A DNA stretch of 64,000 bases, taken from the NCBI RefSeq assembly GCF_014651055.1, contig NZ_BMWD01000012.1, positions 1 to 64,000 of the forward strand, in the 5' to 3' direction. Source of the DNA: Streptomyces fructofermentans. Lineage in GTDB: Bacteria; Actinomycetota; Actinomycetes; Streptomycetales; Streptomycetaceae. The position numbers were made by a program, and so were the translations under genes. Position 1 is the first letter of the stretch; every line of letters begins with the position of its first letter. The notes beneath the pieces were generated by a model. It searched no databases, was not told where the DNA came from, and worked only from the letters and a program-made list of their open reading frames with translations. Positions 55,867 through 63,910 of this stretch are shown piece by piece.

Positions 55867-56895
55867 GTGACCTTCAAGGCTGAGTACATCTGGATCGACG
55901 GCACCGAGCCGACGGCCAAGCTCCGTTCGAAGACGAAGATCCTGACCGACGACGCCAAGGGTTCGGAGCTGCCGATCTGGGGCTTCGACGGGTCCTCCAC
56001 GAACCAGGCCGAGGGCCACGCCTCCGACCGCGTGCTCAAGCCGGTCGCCGTCTACCCGGACCCGATCCGCGGGGGCGACGACGTCCTCGTCATGTGCGAG
56101 GTCCTCAACATCGACATGACGCCGCACGAGTCCAACACGCGTGCCGCGCTCAGCGAGGTGGCCGGGAAGTTCGCCGCCCAGGAGTCGATCTTCGGCATCG
56201 AGCAGGAGTACACCTTCTTCAAGGGCGCCCGCCCGCTGGGCTTCCCCGAGGGGGGCTTCCCCGCCGCGCAGGGCGGCTACTACTGCGGTGTCGGCTCGGA
56301 CGAGATCTTCGGCCGTGACGTCGTCGAGGCGCACCTCGAGAACTGCCTCAAGGCGGGACTCGGCATCTCCGGCATCAACGCCGAGGTCATGCCCGGCCAG
56401 TGGGAGTTCCAGGTCGGCCCGCTCTCGCCGCTGGAGGTCTCCGACCAGCTGTGGGTGGCCCGTTGGCTGCTCTACCGCACCGCCGAGGACTTCGGCGTCT
56501 CCGCGACGCTGGACCCGAAGCCGGTGAAGGGCGACTGGAACGGCGCCGGCGCGCACACCAACTTCTCCACGAAGGCGATGCGCGAGGGCTACGACGCGAT
56601 CATCACCGCGTGCGAGTCGCTCGGCGAGGGCTCCAAGCCGATGGACCACGTCAAGAACTACGGCGCCGGCATCGACGACCGCCTGACCGGTCTGCACGAG
56701 ACCGCCCCGTGGAACGAGTACTCGTACGGCGTCTCCAACCGCGGCGCCTCGGTGCGCATCCCGTGGCAGGTCGAGAAGGACGGCAAGGGCTACATCGAGG
56801 ACCGCCGCCCCAACGCCAACGTCGACCCGTACGTCGTGACGCGGCTGATCGTCGACACCTGCTGCTCCGCCCTGGAGAAGGCCGGCCAGGTCTGA
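55867..56895 (+). CDS. glnII: Glutamine synthetase type II (eukaryote-like)
   Basis: 342 aa, octameric/decameric GSII found in Streptomyces and rhizobia. FKAEYIWIDGTEPTAKLRSKT, PIWGFDGSSTNQAEGHASD, FGIEQEYTFF, GINAEVMPGQWEFQVGP, GDWNGAGAHTNFSTKAMR and YGVSNRGASVRIPWQ are family hallmarks. It has no adenylylation site. It provides glutamine mainly under nitrogen limitation, controlled by GlnR through the box at 55731-55768. GTG at 55867 has AAGGA 9 nt upstream. Confidence 0.97.
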   Translation: MTFKAEYIWIDGTEPTAKLRSKTKILTDDAKGSELPIWGFDGSSTNQAEGHASDRVLKPVAVYPDPIRGGDDVLVMCEVLNIDMTPHESNTRAALSEVAGKFAAQESIFGIEQEYTFFKGARPLGFPEGGFPAAQGGYYCGVGSDEIFGRDVVEAHLENCLKAGLGISGINAEVMPGQWEFQVGPLSPLEVSDQLWVARWLLYRTAEDFGVSATLDPKPVKGDWNGAGAHTNFSTKAMREGYDAIITACESLGEGSKPMDHVKNYGAGIDDRLTGLHETAPWNEYSYGVSNRGASVRIPWQVEKDGKGYIEDRRPNANVDPYVVTRLIVDTCCSALEKAGQV

Positions 56896-56910
56896 TCCAC
56901 CGCTTCTCCC

Positions 56911-56947
56911 CGAGGGGGCGTCCACCGTCACGGTGGACGCCCCCTCG
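56911..56947 (+). terminator. glnII terminator
   Basis: An 18-bp perfect stem (CGAGGGGGCGTCCACCGT arm) with a single-base spacer, 15 bp after the stop. Confidence 0.85.
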
Positions 56948-57098
56948 CGCGTGCCGGGCCCGGCGGTCACCCGGCGACGGCCCCGGCCGGACCGCCCGGT
57001 CCCGCGGCGGACCGTACGGCGGCGTCTTCGAGCCATGTCCGCGTCCGACCAGTGAGAGGACCCTCCTGTCCCGGTCCGGTGTCTGCTTCAATGGAGGC

Positions 57099-57221
57099 AT
57101 GGCAGGCTTCCGGAAGTACACCGCGACGGGTCGTCATGACCTCGAGCCCTTCTGGCCCTCCCGTCAGCACCACGACTTCGACCGGGTGTGTTGTCGCGCG
57201 ATGAACGCGCGGGCCCTTTAA
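57099..57221 (+). CDS. Candidate leader peptide with adjacent Cys codons
   Basis: 40 aa, starting MAGFRKYTATGRHDLEPFWP and ending with RQHHDFDRVCCRAMNARAL. ATG at 57099 lies 6 nt after -10-like TTCAAT (leaderless). The C-terminal H-x-D-x-x-R-V-x-C-type pattern recalls the short leader peptides that precede sulfur-related genes in actinobacteria (family knowledge, not checked). Two TGT Cys codons (57189-57194) come directly before a CGCGCG/CGCGCG hairpin. The peptide ends 121 nt upstream of the winged-helix gene. Most likely it is a translated attenuator rather than a functional protein. Confidence 0.6.
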   Translation: MAGFRKYTATGRHDLEPFWPSRQHHDFDRVCCRAMNARAL

Positions 57222-57253
57222 AGCCGTACACCCCCGGCCTTCGGCCAGCGCGC
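57195..57253 (+). promoter_or_regulatory. Candidate attenuator with alternative pairing
   Basis: CGCGCG (57195-57200), loop ATGAA, CGCGCG (57206-57211). A third self-complementary arm GCGCGC (57248-57253) can pair with either, and a GGCC-TTC-GGCC hairpin lies between. Ribosome stalling at the Cys codons would mask the first arm and change pairing. Confidence 0.45.
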
Positions 57254-57342
57254 ACGACGTACGTCCCTCGACCGCTCCGCGACCAAGAACTCGCGGCCGT
57301 CGACACAACCGACGACCTCTCGCGCGAAAGAGCTGACCTCAC

Positions 57343-57963
57343 ATGGCGAACACCCGTTCTTTCTCCTCCGTCGCCGCCTCTCCCGGCCCCGCGCCCGCCG
57401 CGGCACCGGCACGCCACCGACTGCGTGCCGTCGACCGGGACGAGGAGTGGCCCCTGCCGCAGGCCTCCGGGGCAGGGCTCCTGGGCCAGGACGTCACGGC
57501 CCTGCTGCCGCCGGGGACCACCTGGCTGCCCGCTCCCCCGAACGCCCTTCCCACCCTGCCCGGCAGGCCGCCGATGATCGGGTACCTGATCCTGGTCCCG
57601 GCCGACCAGCAGACCCGGTTGGCGTCCGCGGTGCCCGACGCCGCCCCGGAACGGCCCGACCCGGCCGACGAACCGCTCGTGCGCGTCGACTCCGTGCGGC
57701 GCACCGCCGAGATCGGCGGGCGGCCGCTGGACCTCACCTACCTGGAGTTCGAGCTGCTCGCGCACCTCGTCGCGCATCCCCACCAGGTGCACACCCGCGA
57801 CCAGTTGGTCACCACGGTCTGGGGCTACGGGCACGTGGGCGACGGCCGCACCGTGGACGTCCACATCGCCCGGCTGCGCCGCAAGCTCGGCGCGGAGCAC
57901 CGGGACGCGATCCTGACGGTCCGCCGCGTGGGCTACAAGTACGCGCCCCCGACGGCGGGTTGA
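57343..57963 (+). CDS. Winged-helix (OmpR/PhoB-type) DNA-binding regulator without receiver domain
   Basis: 206 aa. The C-terminal 100 residues are a complete Trans_reg_C domain: LVRVDSVRRTAEIGGRPLDLTYLEFELLAHLVAHPHQVHTRDQLVTTVWGYGHVGDGRTVDVHIARLRRKLGAEHRDAILTVRRVGYKYAPP. The N-terminal 100 residues are Pro/Ala-rich, with no phospho-acceptor Asp, so it is not a phosphorylated regulator. ATG at 57343 has only a weak purine stretch upstream. It follows the candidate leader peptide and could be controlled by it. Targets are unknown; glnII is the upstream neighbour. Confidence 0.85.
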   Translation: MANTRSFSSVAASPGPAPAAAPARHRLRAVDRDEEWPLPQASGAGLLGQDVTALLPPGTTWLPAPPNALPTLPGRPPMIGYLILVPADQQTRLASAVPDAAPERPDPADEPLVRVDSVRRTAEIGGRPLDLTYLEFELLAHLVAHPHQVHTRDQLVTTVWGYGHVGDGRTVDVHIARLRRKLGAEHRDAILTVRRVGYKYAPPTAG

Positions 57964-58074
57964 CCCGAGCGCACGGGCCCGGGACCGCGTCCGCCCGCAC
58001 GCCCCCGGCTCTCCGGTTCGCCTGTCGGCAGATTTCGGTTCCGCCGCGGCCCTTCGCGGGGCAGAGTCGTCGGC

Positions 58075-59079
58075 ATGAGACTCCTGATACTGGGCGGTAC
58101 GGAATTCGTGGGACGGGCCGTCGCGGAGGCCGCGCTCGCGCGGGACTGGGACGTGACCGTCTTCCACCGCGGACGGCACGCGCCCCCGGCCGGGGTGCGG
58201 TCCCTGCACGGCGACCGCACCGCGCCGGACGGCCTGGCCGCGCTCTCCGGGACCGAGCGGGAGTGGGACCTCGTCGTCGACACCTGGTCCGCGGCGCCCC
58301 GGGCCGTGCGGGAGACGGCCCGGCTGCTCCGTGACCGGGCCCGGCGGTACGCGTACGTGTCGAGCTGCTCGGTGTACGCGTGGCCGGCTCCGGCCGGCTA
58401 CGACGAGGACGCCCCGCTCGTGGCGGACGCCTCCCCCGACGCGGAACAGACCGACTACGCGCGCGACAAGCGCGGTGGCGAGCTGGCGGTGCTCGGCTCG
58501 TTCGGCGAGGAGCGGTCGCTCCTCGTGCGGGCCGGGCTCATCCTCGGCCCGTACGAGAACATCGGGCGGCTGCCCTGGTGGCTCGGCCGGACGGCGCGCG
58601 GCGGCCGGGTGCTCGCGCCGGGACCGCGCGCGCTGCCGCTCCAGTACATCGACGTGCGCGACCTCGCCGAGTGGATCCTCGGGGCGGCCGCGTCGGGTGC
58701 GGGCGGGGCGTACAACCTGATCAGCCCGTCCGGGCACGCGACGACCGGGACCCTGCTGGAGGCGTGCGCGGCGGTGACGGGCGGCACGGCCGAGCTGTGC
58801 TGGACCGGCCCGGAGTTGATCCTGGAGGCGGGCATCGAGCCCTGGGTCCAGCTCCCCGTGTGGGTGCCGCCGGACTCCGAGTCGCACGCCGCGATGCACA
58901 CGGCGGACGTGTCCCGGGCCGTGCGGGAGGGACTGCGGTGCCGCCCGGTCGCCGAGACGGTGGCCGACACCTGGAACTGGCTGCGGGACATCGGCGGCAC
59001 CGCGCCCCAGCGGCCCGACCGCCCGGTGGTCGGGCTCGACCCGGCCCTGGAGGCGAAGGTCCTGGACGCCCGGGGGTGA
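58075..59079 (+). CDS. NAD-dependent epimerase/dehydratase (extended SDR)
   Basis: 334 aa. Nucleotide-binding RLLILGGTEFVGRAVAEAALARDWDVTVFHRG. YVSSCSVYAWP carries the Ser of the active site, and the expected YxxxK position reads YARDKRGGE. Then LVRAGLILGPYENIGRLPWWLGR and PLQYIDVRDLAEWILGAA. It resembles isoflavone-reductase-like or NAD-dependent epimerase proteins without an assigned substrate. ATG lies 7 nt after -10-like CAGAGT (leaderless). Confidence 0.85.
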   Translation: MRLLILGGTEFVGRAVAEAALARDWDVTVFHRGRHAPPAGVRSLHGDRTAPDGLAALSGTEREWDLVVDTWSAAPRAVRETARLLRDRARRYAYVSSCSVYAWPAPAGYDEDAPLVADASPDAEQTDYARDKRGGELAVLGSFGEERSLLVRAGLILGPYENIGRLPWWLGRTARGGRVLAPGPRALPLQYIDVRDLAEWILGAAASGAGGAYNLISPSGHATTGTLLEACAAVTGGTAELCWTGPELILEAGIEPWVQLPVWVPPDSESHAAMHTADVSRAVREGLRCRPVAETVADTWNWLRDIGGTAPQRPDRPVVGLDPALEAKVLDARG

Positions 59080-59090
59080 TGCCGCACCAT

Positions 59091-59128
59091 CCCGGCCGGG
59101 GGTGATGCCAGCACCACCCCCGGCCGGG
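59091..59128 (+). terminator. Terminator after the epimerase gene
   Basis: CCCGGCCGGGGGTG and CACCCCCGGCCGGG arms (14 bp) with a 10-nt loop, 11 bp after the stop. Confidence 0.75.
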
Positions 59129-59175
59129 TGGTCAGGCCCAGTGACCGGGGCGGCGGGCCCGGCGACACTGGGCGC

Positions 59176-60477
59176 ATGGAGACGGGGAACGGGCGGTCCG
59201 GCGGCGCCGGGGGACGGGGCGGGGGCATGGGGCGCACCGCCGCTCTGACCGGGGTACGGGCCCTTGTGCTCGCTGTCGCCGTACCGGCCGGGGCGATCAC
59301 CCTGTTCGTGCTGAGCGTGGTGTCGATCGTCCTGGTGCCCCTGGGCATCGGGCTGTTCACCACCCCGTGGGTGCTGGCGGGGGTGCGCACCTTCGCGGAC
59401 CTTCGGCGGCTGGCGGCGGCCCGCTGGTGCGGGGTGCGGATACCGGCCGTGTACCGGCGGGTGCCCGCGGACGCCAACCCCTGGGAGCGGTGCTTCCGCG
59501 TGCTCGGCGATCCGGGGACCTGGCGGGACCTGCGGTGGCTGCCGGTGGACATGACCGCGGGGTTCGTCACCGCGCTGCTGCCCGCCGCGCTGCTCGTCTA
59601 CCCCTTCGAGGGTTTCGCCCTCGGCGCCGGCCTGTGGCGGGTCTTCACCGACGGCACGTACGTCGGCTGGTGGTACGGCTTCGTGCCGGTCGGCGGGCAG
59701 CTCAGTGCCCTGGCGGCGGCCGCGCTGGGCGCCGTCCTGCTGTGGGCCGGCGTCCGCACCGCCCCGTTCCTGCTGCGCGCGCACTTCCTGCTGACCCGGG
59801 CGGTGCTGGCGCCCGGACGGGGTGAACTCGCGGAGCGCGTACGGGTGCTGACCGAGACCCGGCGCGACGCCGTGGACACCTCGGCGGCCGAACTGCGCCG
59901 GATCGAGCGGGACCTGCACGACGGCGCGCAGGCCAGGCTCGTCTCGATGGGCCTGGACCTGGGCACGGTCGAGGCACTTCTGGAGAAGGACCCGGAGCAG
60001 GCCAGGGAGTTGCTCGCGCGGGCGCGCAGGTCGTCCGCCGAGGCGCTCACCGAACTGCGCGACCTGGTGCGGGGCATTCATCCTCCGGTGCTCGCCGAGC
60101 GCGGACTGGGCGACGCGGTACGGGCGTTGGCGCTGCGGCTGCCGATCCGTACGCAGGTCGACGTGGACCTGGCCGCCCGGCCGACGGCGCCCGTGGAGTC
60201 CGCCGCGTACTTCGCCGTCAGCGAGGTGCTCACCAACGCAGTCAAGCACTCGGGCGCCGACCGGATCTGGGTCGATCTGCGGCACTCCCCCGACCGGGGC
60301 GGTGTGCTGCGGATCGCGGTCACCGACAACGGCAGGGGCGGGGCCGTGATCGGCGCGGGCTCGGGACTGTCCGGGGTCGAGCGGCGGCTGGGTACATTCG
60401 ACGGCGTCCTCGCCGTCGGCAGCCCCGCGGACGGCCCCACCATGGTGACCATGGAGATCCCTTGCGAGTTGTCCTAG
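59176..60477 (+). CDS. Sensor histidine kinase (HisKA_3, sensor-domain type)
   Basis: 433 aa. Membrane sensor part: helices at about 30-60 (LVLAVAVPAGAITLFVLSVVSIVLVPLGIGLF), 125-145 and 170-195. Then the dimerisation/phosphotransfer motif RRIERDLHDGAQARLVSMGLDLG and the ATPase motifs EVLTNAVKHSGADR, VTDNGRGG and GSGLSGVERRLG. The start is ATG at 59176, 6 nt after -10-like GACACT (leaderless). It overlaps the downstream regulator gene by 16 bp. The signal is unknown. Confidence 0.9.
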   Translation: METGNGRSGGAGGRGGGMGRTAALTGVRALVLAVAVPAGAITLFVLSVVSIVLVPLGIGLFTTPWVLAGVRTFADLRRLAAARWCGVRIPAVYRRVPADANPWERCFRVLGDPGTWRDLRWLPVDMTAGFVTALLPAALLVYPFEGFALGAGLWRVFTDGTYVGWWYGFVPVGGQLSALAAAALGAVLLWAGVRTAPFLLRAHFLLTRAVLAPGRGELAERVRVLTETRRDAVDTSAAELRRIERDLHDGAQARLVSMGLDLGTVEALLEKDPEQARELLARARRSSAEALTELRDLVRGIHPPVLAERGLGDAVRALALRLPIRTQVDVDLAARPTAPVESAAYFAVSEVLTNAVKHSGADRIWVDLRHSPDRGGVLRIAVTDNGRGGAVIGAGSGLSGVERRLGTFDGVLAVGSPADGPTMVTMEIPCELS

Positions 60478-61115
60478 CGGAAGACCTGTTCCTGCTGCGC
60501 GACGGGCTGGTCAGGATGCTGGAGGCGTACGGCTTCGAGATCGCGGCGGCCGTCGGCAGCGGCCCCGAGCTGACCAGGGCCCTCGCAGGACCGGCGCCGG
60601 ACGTCGCCGTGGTCGACGTCCGGCTGCCGCCCTCCTTCACGGACGAGGGACTCCAGTGCGCCCTGGCGGCCCGCCGGGCCAGGCCAGGGCTGCCGGTGCT
60701 CGTGCTCTCGCAGCACGTGGAGCGGCTCTACGCGCGCGAACTGCTCGCGGACGGGACGGGTGGCGTGGGCTACCTGCTCAAGGACCGGGTGTTCGACGCC
60801 GATCAGTTCATCGACGCCGTGCGCCGGGTCGCGGGGGGCGGTACGGCGATGGACCCGCAGGTCATCCAGCAGTTGCTGGCCCGGCAGCGGGGCGGCGGCC
60901 GGCCGATGTCCCGGCTGACTCCGCGCGAGCTGGAGGTTTTGGAACTCATGGCTCAGGGCAGGTCGAATGCGGCGATCGCGGGTCAACTGGTGGTCACGGA
61001 ACGGGCGATCGCCAAGCACACGTCCAACATCTTCGCGAAGCTGGGCCTGGAGGTCTCGGACGACGACAACCGTCGCGTTCTCGCCGTTCTCGCCTATTTG
61101 GATCAGGACCGCTGA
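60462..61115 (+). CDS. NarL/LuxR-family response regulator, TTG start
   Basis: 217 aa. Receiver with acidic pair ED at about 7-8, phospho-Asp in VAVVDVRLPP (about residue 51) and Lys in GYLLKDRV. LuxR-type HTH LTPRELEVLELMAQGRSNAAIAGQLVVTERAIAKHTSNIFAKLGL. The start is TTG at 60462, with GGAG 6 nt upstream inside the kinase gene, a 16-bp overlap, so it is coupled to the kinase. The next gene in the same direction is the secreted DUF1996 protein, separated by a terminator-like hairpin. Confidence 0.92.
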   Translation: MRVVLAEDLFLLRDGLVRMLEAYGFEIAAAVGSGPELTRALAGPAPDVAVVDVRLPPSFTDEGLQCALAARRARPGLPVLVLSQHVERLYARELLADGTGGVGYLLKDRVFDADQFIDAVRRVAGGGTAMDPQVIQQLLARQRGGGRPMSRLTPRELEVLELMAQGRSNAAIAGQLVVTERAIAKHTSNIFAKLGLEVSDDDNRRVLAVLAYLDQDR

Positions 61116-61182
61116 AAGGGCCCGAAACAAGGGCCGATTAATGAGTGACGGCACGGGAGCGGAGATCGCCCCGTAGTTCGAA

Positions 61183-61328
61183 TTCATTGAATGAAATTCA
61201 GTAACGGCACTTCAACTGCCGTTGTTTCAGGGCCTTCTGGCCCCCTTGCGCCAGGATTGCGCCACGGGACTCCCATCATTTCCTGAAGACGCTGAACGCC
61301 TCAGGAACCTCCTCCGTATTGAACGGAG
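61183..61328 (+). promoter_or_regulatory. AT-rich, structured region upstream of the DUF1996 gene
   Basis: Contains palindrome TTCATT-G-AATGAA (61183-61195), the terminator hairpin above, GGGCC/GGCCC arms near 61230, a TCCTGA/TCAGGA stem (61281-61306) and CTCCGT-ATTGA-ACGGAG (61312-61328). The last two lie in the probable 5' leader of the DUF1996 message. Confidence 0.45.
61203..61223 (+). terminator. Terminator after the two-component operon
   Basis: AACGGCA (61203-61209), loop CTTCAAC, TGCCGTT (61217-61223), followed by GTTTC; unusually AT-rich for this genome. Confidence 0.6.
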
Positions 61329-61385
61329 CCGCTTCACCTCCTGTCGGGCGCCTCGATGCCCCCGCAAGGAAGCCAGAGGAGTTCC

Positions 61386-62945
61386 ATGGGACGCACGAAC
61401 CGTAAACGCCGCTCCACGCTCGCCAACCGGGCGATTGCCGCATCGGCGGCACTCGCACTGGGCGGCGGCGGTCTGATCGCGGCCAATTTCTACGCTTCTG
61501 CAGGCGAGGGCAAGAACTCGGCACAGAACGCGCAGACGACGGCCGCCCAGGTGGCCACCATCGACTGCCCCGACGCGAGCACCAGGATCACGGATGTTCC
61601 GGAGCGGGCACGCCAGAACGTCGACACGGACCTGGCCACGCTGGACCGCCAGATCACCGAGGCGTACGCACGACTCGCCTCCTCCCGCAACGCCGCGGCC
61701 CAGGACCCCGGCTTCGTACAGAACGCGATCCTGAATCCGCTCAAGGACAAGCGTGCTGCCACGCTCGACCGGATCCGGATCAGCATCAAGCGCGTCGGCG
61801 GTACGCCCCCCGAGCTGGCCTCGCTGGCTCCGTGCACGGGCAAGCCCGTCGACCAGCCCCAGACCACCGACGGCGAGGCAGGTGCCGGTCAGGACCAGGG
61901 CCAGGGCGGCGCGAGCCAGGACCCGGGCCAGGAGCAGGGCGGGGACCAGGGAGCCGAGCAGGGCGGCGAGCAGGGCGGCGACCAGGGTCAGGGACAGGCC
62001 AACGGACAGGGCGGAAACGGCCCGGTCGCGGCGGACTTCCAGGACATCACCACCGTCCAGCCCAGCAACAAGCGGGGCGTGGGCGCGAACGGCCTCGCCG
62101 CGAACGGCCGGTCGGGCTCGCGGGGCACCTTCACCACGAGCTGCGGCACCAACGGGAACGACAACCACAACACGGACAACGTGATCGTCGCCCCCGGTGT
62201 CACCAACGGTGCCCACCACCTGCACGACTACGTCGGCAACCAGAACAACGACGCCTTCGCGAGCGACGCGGAGCTGGCGGCCGCGCAGACCACCTGCCGC
62301 AACCAGGGCGACAAGTCCTCGTACTTCTGGCCGGTGCTGCGCCTCCAGGACGGTTCGCAGGACTTCGACCAGAACAACGACGGCGGCGGCAAGGAGGGCA
62401 ACGTCGGCAAGATCCTCCAGCCGCGTCAGGCCCAGCTCAAGTTCGTCGGCAACAAGCGCGGCAAGGTCGTCGGAATGCCGGCCGCCCTGCGCATCATCAC
62501 CGGTGACGCCAAGGCCTTCGTGAACGGCCTCGGCAACGCCAACGTGAACTGGAGCTGCACCGGCTTCGAGAACCGCCAGCTCACGGACAAGTACCCGATC
62601 TGCCCCGACGGCAGCGACGTGGTGCGCACGACCAACTTCCAGAGCTGCTGGGACGGCCAGAACGCCGACAGCGCCAACCACCGCACGCACGTGGCCTTCG
62701 TCCAGGCGAACGGCACCTGCGCCAACGGCTTCAAGGCGATCCCCCAGCTCCAGGTCCGCCTGGTCTACGACGTACCCGCGCCGGTGATCGAGAACGGTCA
62801 GGTCACGAACCCGTACGCGGTCGACTCCTTCCCGGAGAACCTGCACAAGCCGATCACCGACCACAACGACTTCATCAACTTCTTCTCCCAGAACCTGATG
62901 AACAAGATGGTCAACTGCATCAACGGCGGCAGGAAGTGCCAGTGA
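61386..62945 (+). CDS. Secreted DUF1996 protein
   Basis: 519 aa. Basic head and signal sequence (MGRTNRKRRSTLANRAIAASAALALGGGGLIAAN). An N-terminal domain up to about residue 160 is followed by a Gly/Gln/Asp-rich linker of about 40 residues (QDQGQGGASQDPGQEQGGDQG). The DUF1996 domain (about 215-519) has FTTSCGTNGNDNHNTDNVIVAPG, AHHLHDYVGN, WPVLRLQ, VNWSCTGFENRQLTDKYPICPDG, NFQSCWDGQN, HRTHVAFV and LQVRLVYDVP. This domain is common in secreted actinobacterial and fungal proteins; its function is unknown. ATG at 61386 has GAGGAG 5 nt upstream. Confidence 0.87.
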   Translation: MGRTNRKRRSTLANRAIAASAALALGGGGLIAANFYASAGEGKNSAQNAQTTAAQVATIDCPDASTRITDVPERARQNVDTDLATLDRQITEAYARLASSRNAAAQDPGFVQNAILNPLKDKRAATLDRIRISIKRVGGTPPELASLAPCTGKPVDQPQTTDGEAGAGQDQGQGGASQDPGQEQGGDQGAEQGGEQGGDQGQGQANGQGGNGPVAADFQDITTVQPSNKRGVGANGLAANGRSGSRGTFTTSCGTNGNDNHNTDNVIVAPGVTNGAHHLHDYVGNQNNDAFASDAELAAAQTTCRNQGDKSSYFWPVLRLQDGSQDFDQNNDGGGKEGNVGKILQPRQAQLKFVGNKRGKVVGMPAALRIITGDAKAFVNGLGNANVNWSCTGFENRQLTDKYPICPDGSDVVRTTNFQSCWDGQNADSANHRTHVAFVQANGTCANGFKAIPQLQVRLVYDVPAPVIENGQVTNPYAVDSFPENLHKPITDHNDFINFFSQNLMNKMVNCINGGRKCQ

Positions 62946-62965
62946 TCCGCTGAGGACCCACTGAG

Positions 62966-62997
62966 AAGGCCGGCGGTGAGCGATCACCGCCGGCCTT
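62966..62997. terminator. Bidirectional terminator
   Basis: AAGGCCGGCGGTGA arm, loop GCGA, mirror arm ending CCTT. It lies between the convergent DUF1996 and lipoprotein genes. Confidence 0.8.
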
Positions 62998-63020
62998 CGG
63001 CGTTTCCTCCCCCGCGCGCC

Positions 63021-63452
63021 TCAGCCGTCGTGGCCCGAGTGCGTGGCCCCGTGGTCCGAGCCGCCGTGGTCCGTGCCCTCCTCGACGGTCCCGCCGAGCC
63101 GGCCGCGCAGCGCCGTGACCACCTTCGTCTCGCCGACGGCGACCCACTTGGCGCCGACCAGGTAGTGGCCGCCGTAGTCCTTGGCCCCGTTGAGCCACTC
63201 GCGCTGGCCCCGGTCGGTGGCGAAGGTGGCGAGGATGAACTTGCCGTCGGCGTTCTTGCAGATGGCCTGCCGGATCTCGTCCGCGTCCGTCTGGATGTCC
63301 GGCTTGCACTTCACCTCGGCGGCCAGGTGCTCCAGGCTGCCGGTCGCCGTCGCGGGCACCTTGTCGTCGGTGCCGCCGTCCGAACCGCAGCCCGACAGCG
63401 CCAGCACCGCAGCCCCTGCGACGAGCGCGAACCCGTGTCGCGTCATCCTCAT
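63021..63452 (-). CDS. Lipoprotein with His-rich C-terminus, function unknown
   Basis: 143 aa. Signal peptide MRMTRHGFALVAGAAVLALSGC with lipobox LSGC. The mature part (CGSDGGTDDKVPATATGSLEHLAAEVKCKPDIQTDADEIRQAICKNADGKFILATFATDRGQREWLNGAKDYGGHYLVGAKWVAVGE) has two further cysteines that may pair. The C-terminus is His/Asp/Gly-rich (DHGGSDHGATHSGHDG), suggesting metal binding. ATG at 63452 has GGAGG 5 nt upstream. Convergent with the DUF1996 gene. Confidence 0.82.
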   Translation of the reverse strand: MRMTRHGFALVAGAAVLALSGCGSDGGTDDKVPATATGSLEHLAAEVKCKPDIQTDADEIRQAICKNADGKFILATFATDRGQREWLNGAKDYGGHYLVGAKWVAVGETKVVTALRGRLGGTVEEGTDHGGSDHGATHSGHDG

Positions 63453-63611
63453 CCGTTCCTCCGCTCCCGTCCGGCGACCTGGACCCGCCGGCTCCGTACG
63501 CGCCGTTGAGCACGGACCGCACCCGGCCCGCGCCCCGCCCGCCGTGGCGGGGGCACGCGGACGGACGGTCCGCCGCGGCGCGCGTGCCGGGCACGGCCGG
63601 TGCCGTCTCCC

Positions 63612-63642
63612 CCGGGACCGCACCCGAGGGTGCCGGTCCCGG
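63612..63642. terminator. Hairpin in the gap before the last gene
   Basis: CCGGGACCGCACCC, spacer GA, GGGTGCCGGTCCCGG: a long stem with one bulged base. The rest of 63453-63910 is GC-rich and holds no supported gene. Confidence 0.5.
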
Positions 63643-63910
63643 CCCACGCCGCGAAGAGCCCCCGGGAGGGGCCCCGCCCTCGATACGGCTCCCGCGCGCC
63701 GCGCGCTCAATCGGCCGCCGCACGGCTGTGCGGGCCGACCGCGCCCCAGTGTCCCCGAAAGGGCCGCGAAACACCCACGGCCCACCGCGGGTACCGGGGC
63801 GCACCCGGAGACCTCGGGGCGTTCCGGGCGGCCGGGCGCCGCCGTCGGCGGGCGGGGGCGGGCGACCGGGCCGGTGTCGTTCCCGTACCCACCTGTGCGA
63901 GGCTGGGCGG

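Noticed and set aside
56967..57308. 113-codon minus-strand frame opposite the leader peptide
   Set aside because: No ribosome site or promoter, and the plus-strand leader has better start signals.
57088..60285. 1065-codon minus-strand open frame
   Set aside because: Antisense shadow of the winged-helix, epimerase and kinase genes; no ribosome site and no motifs.
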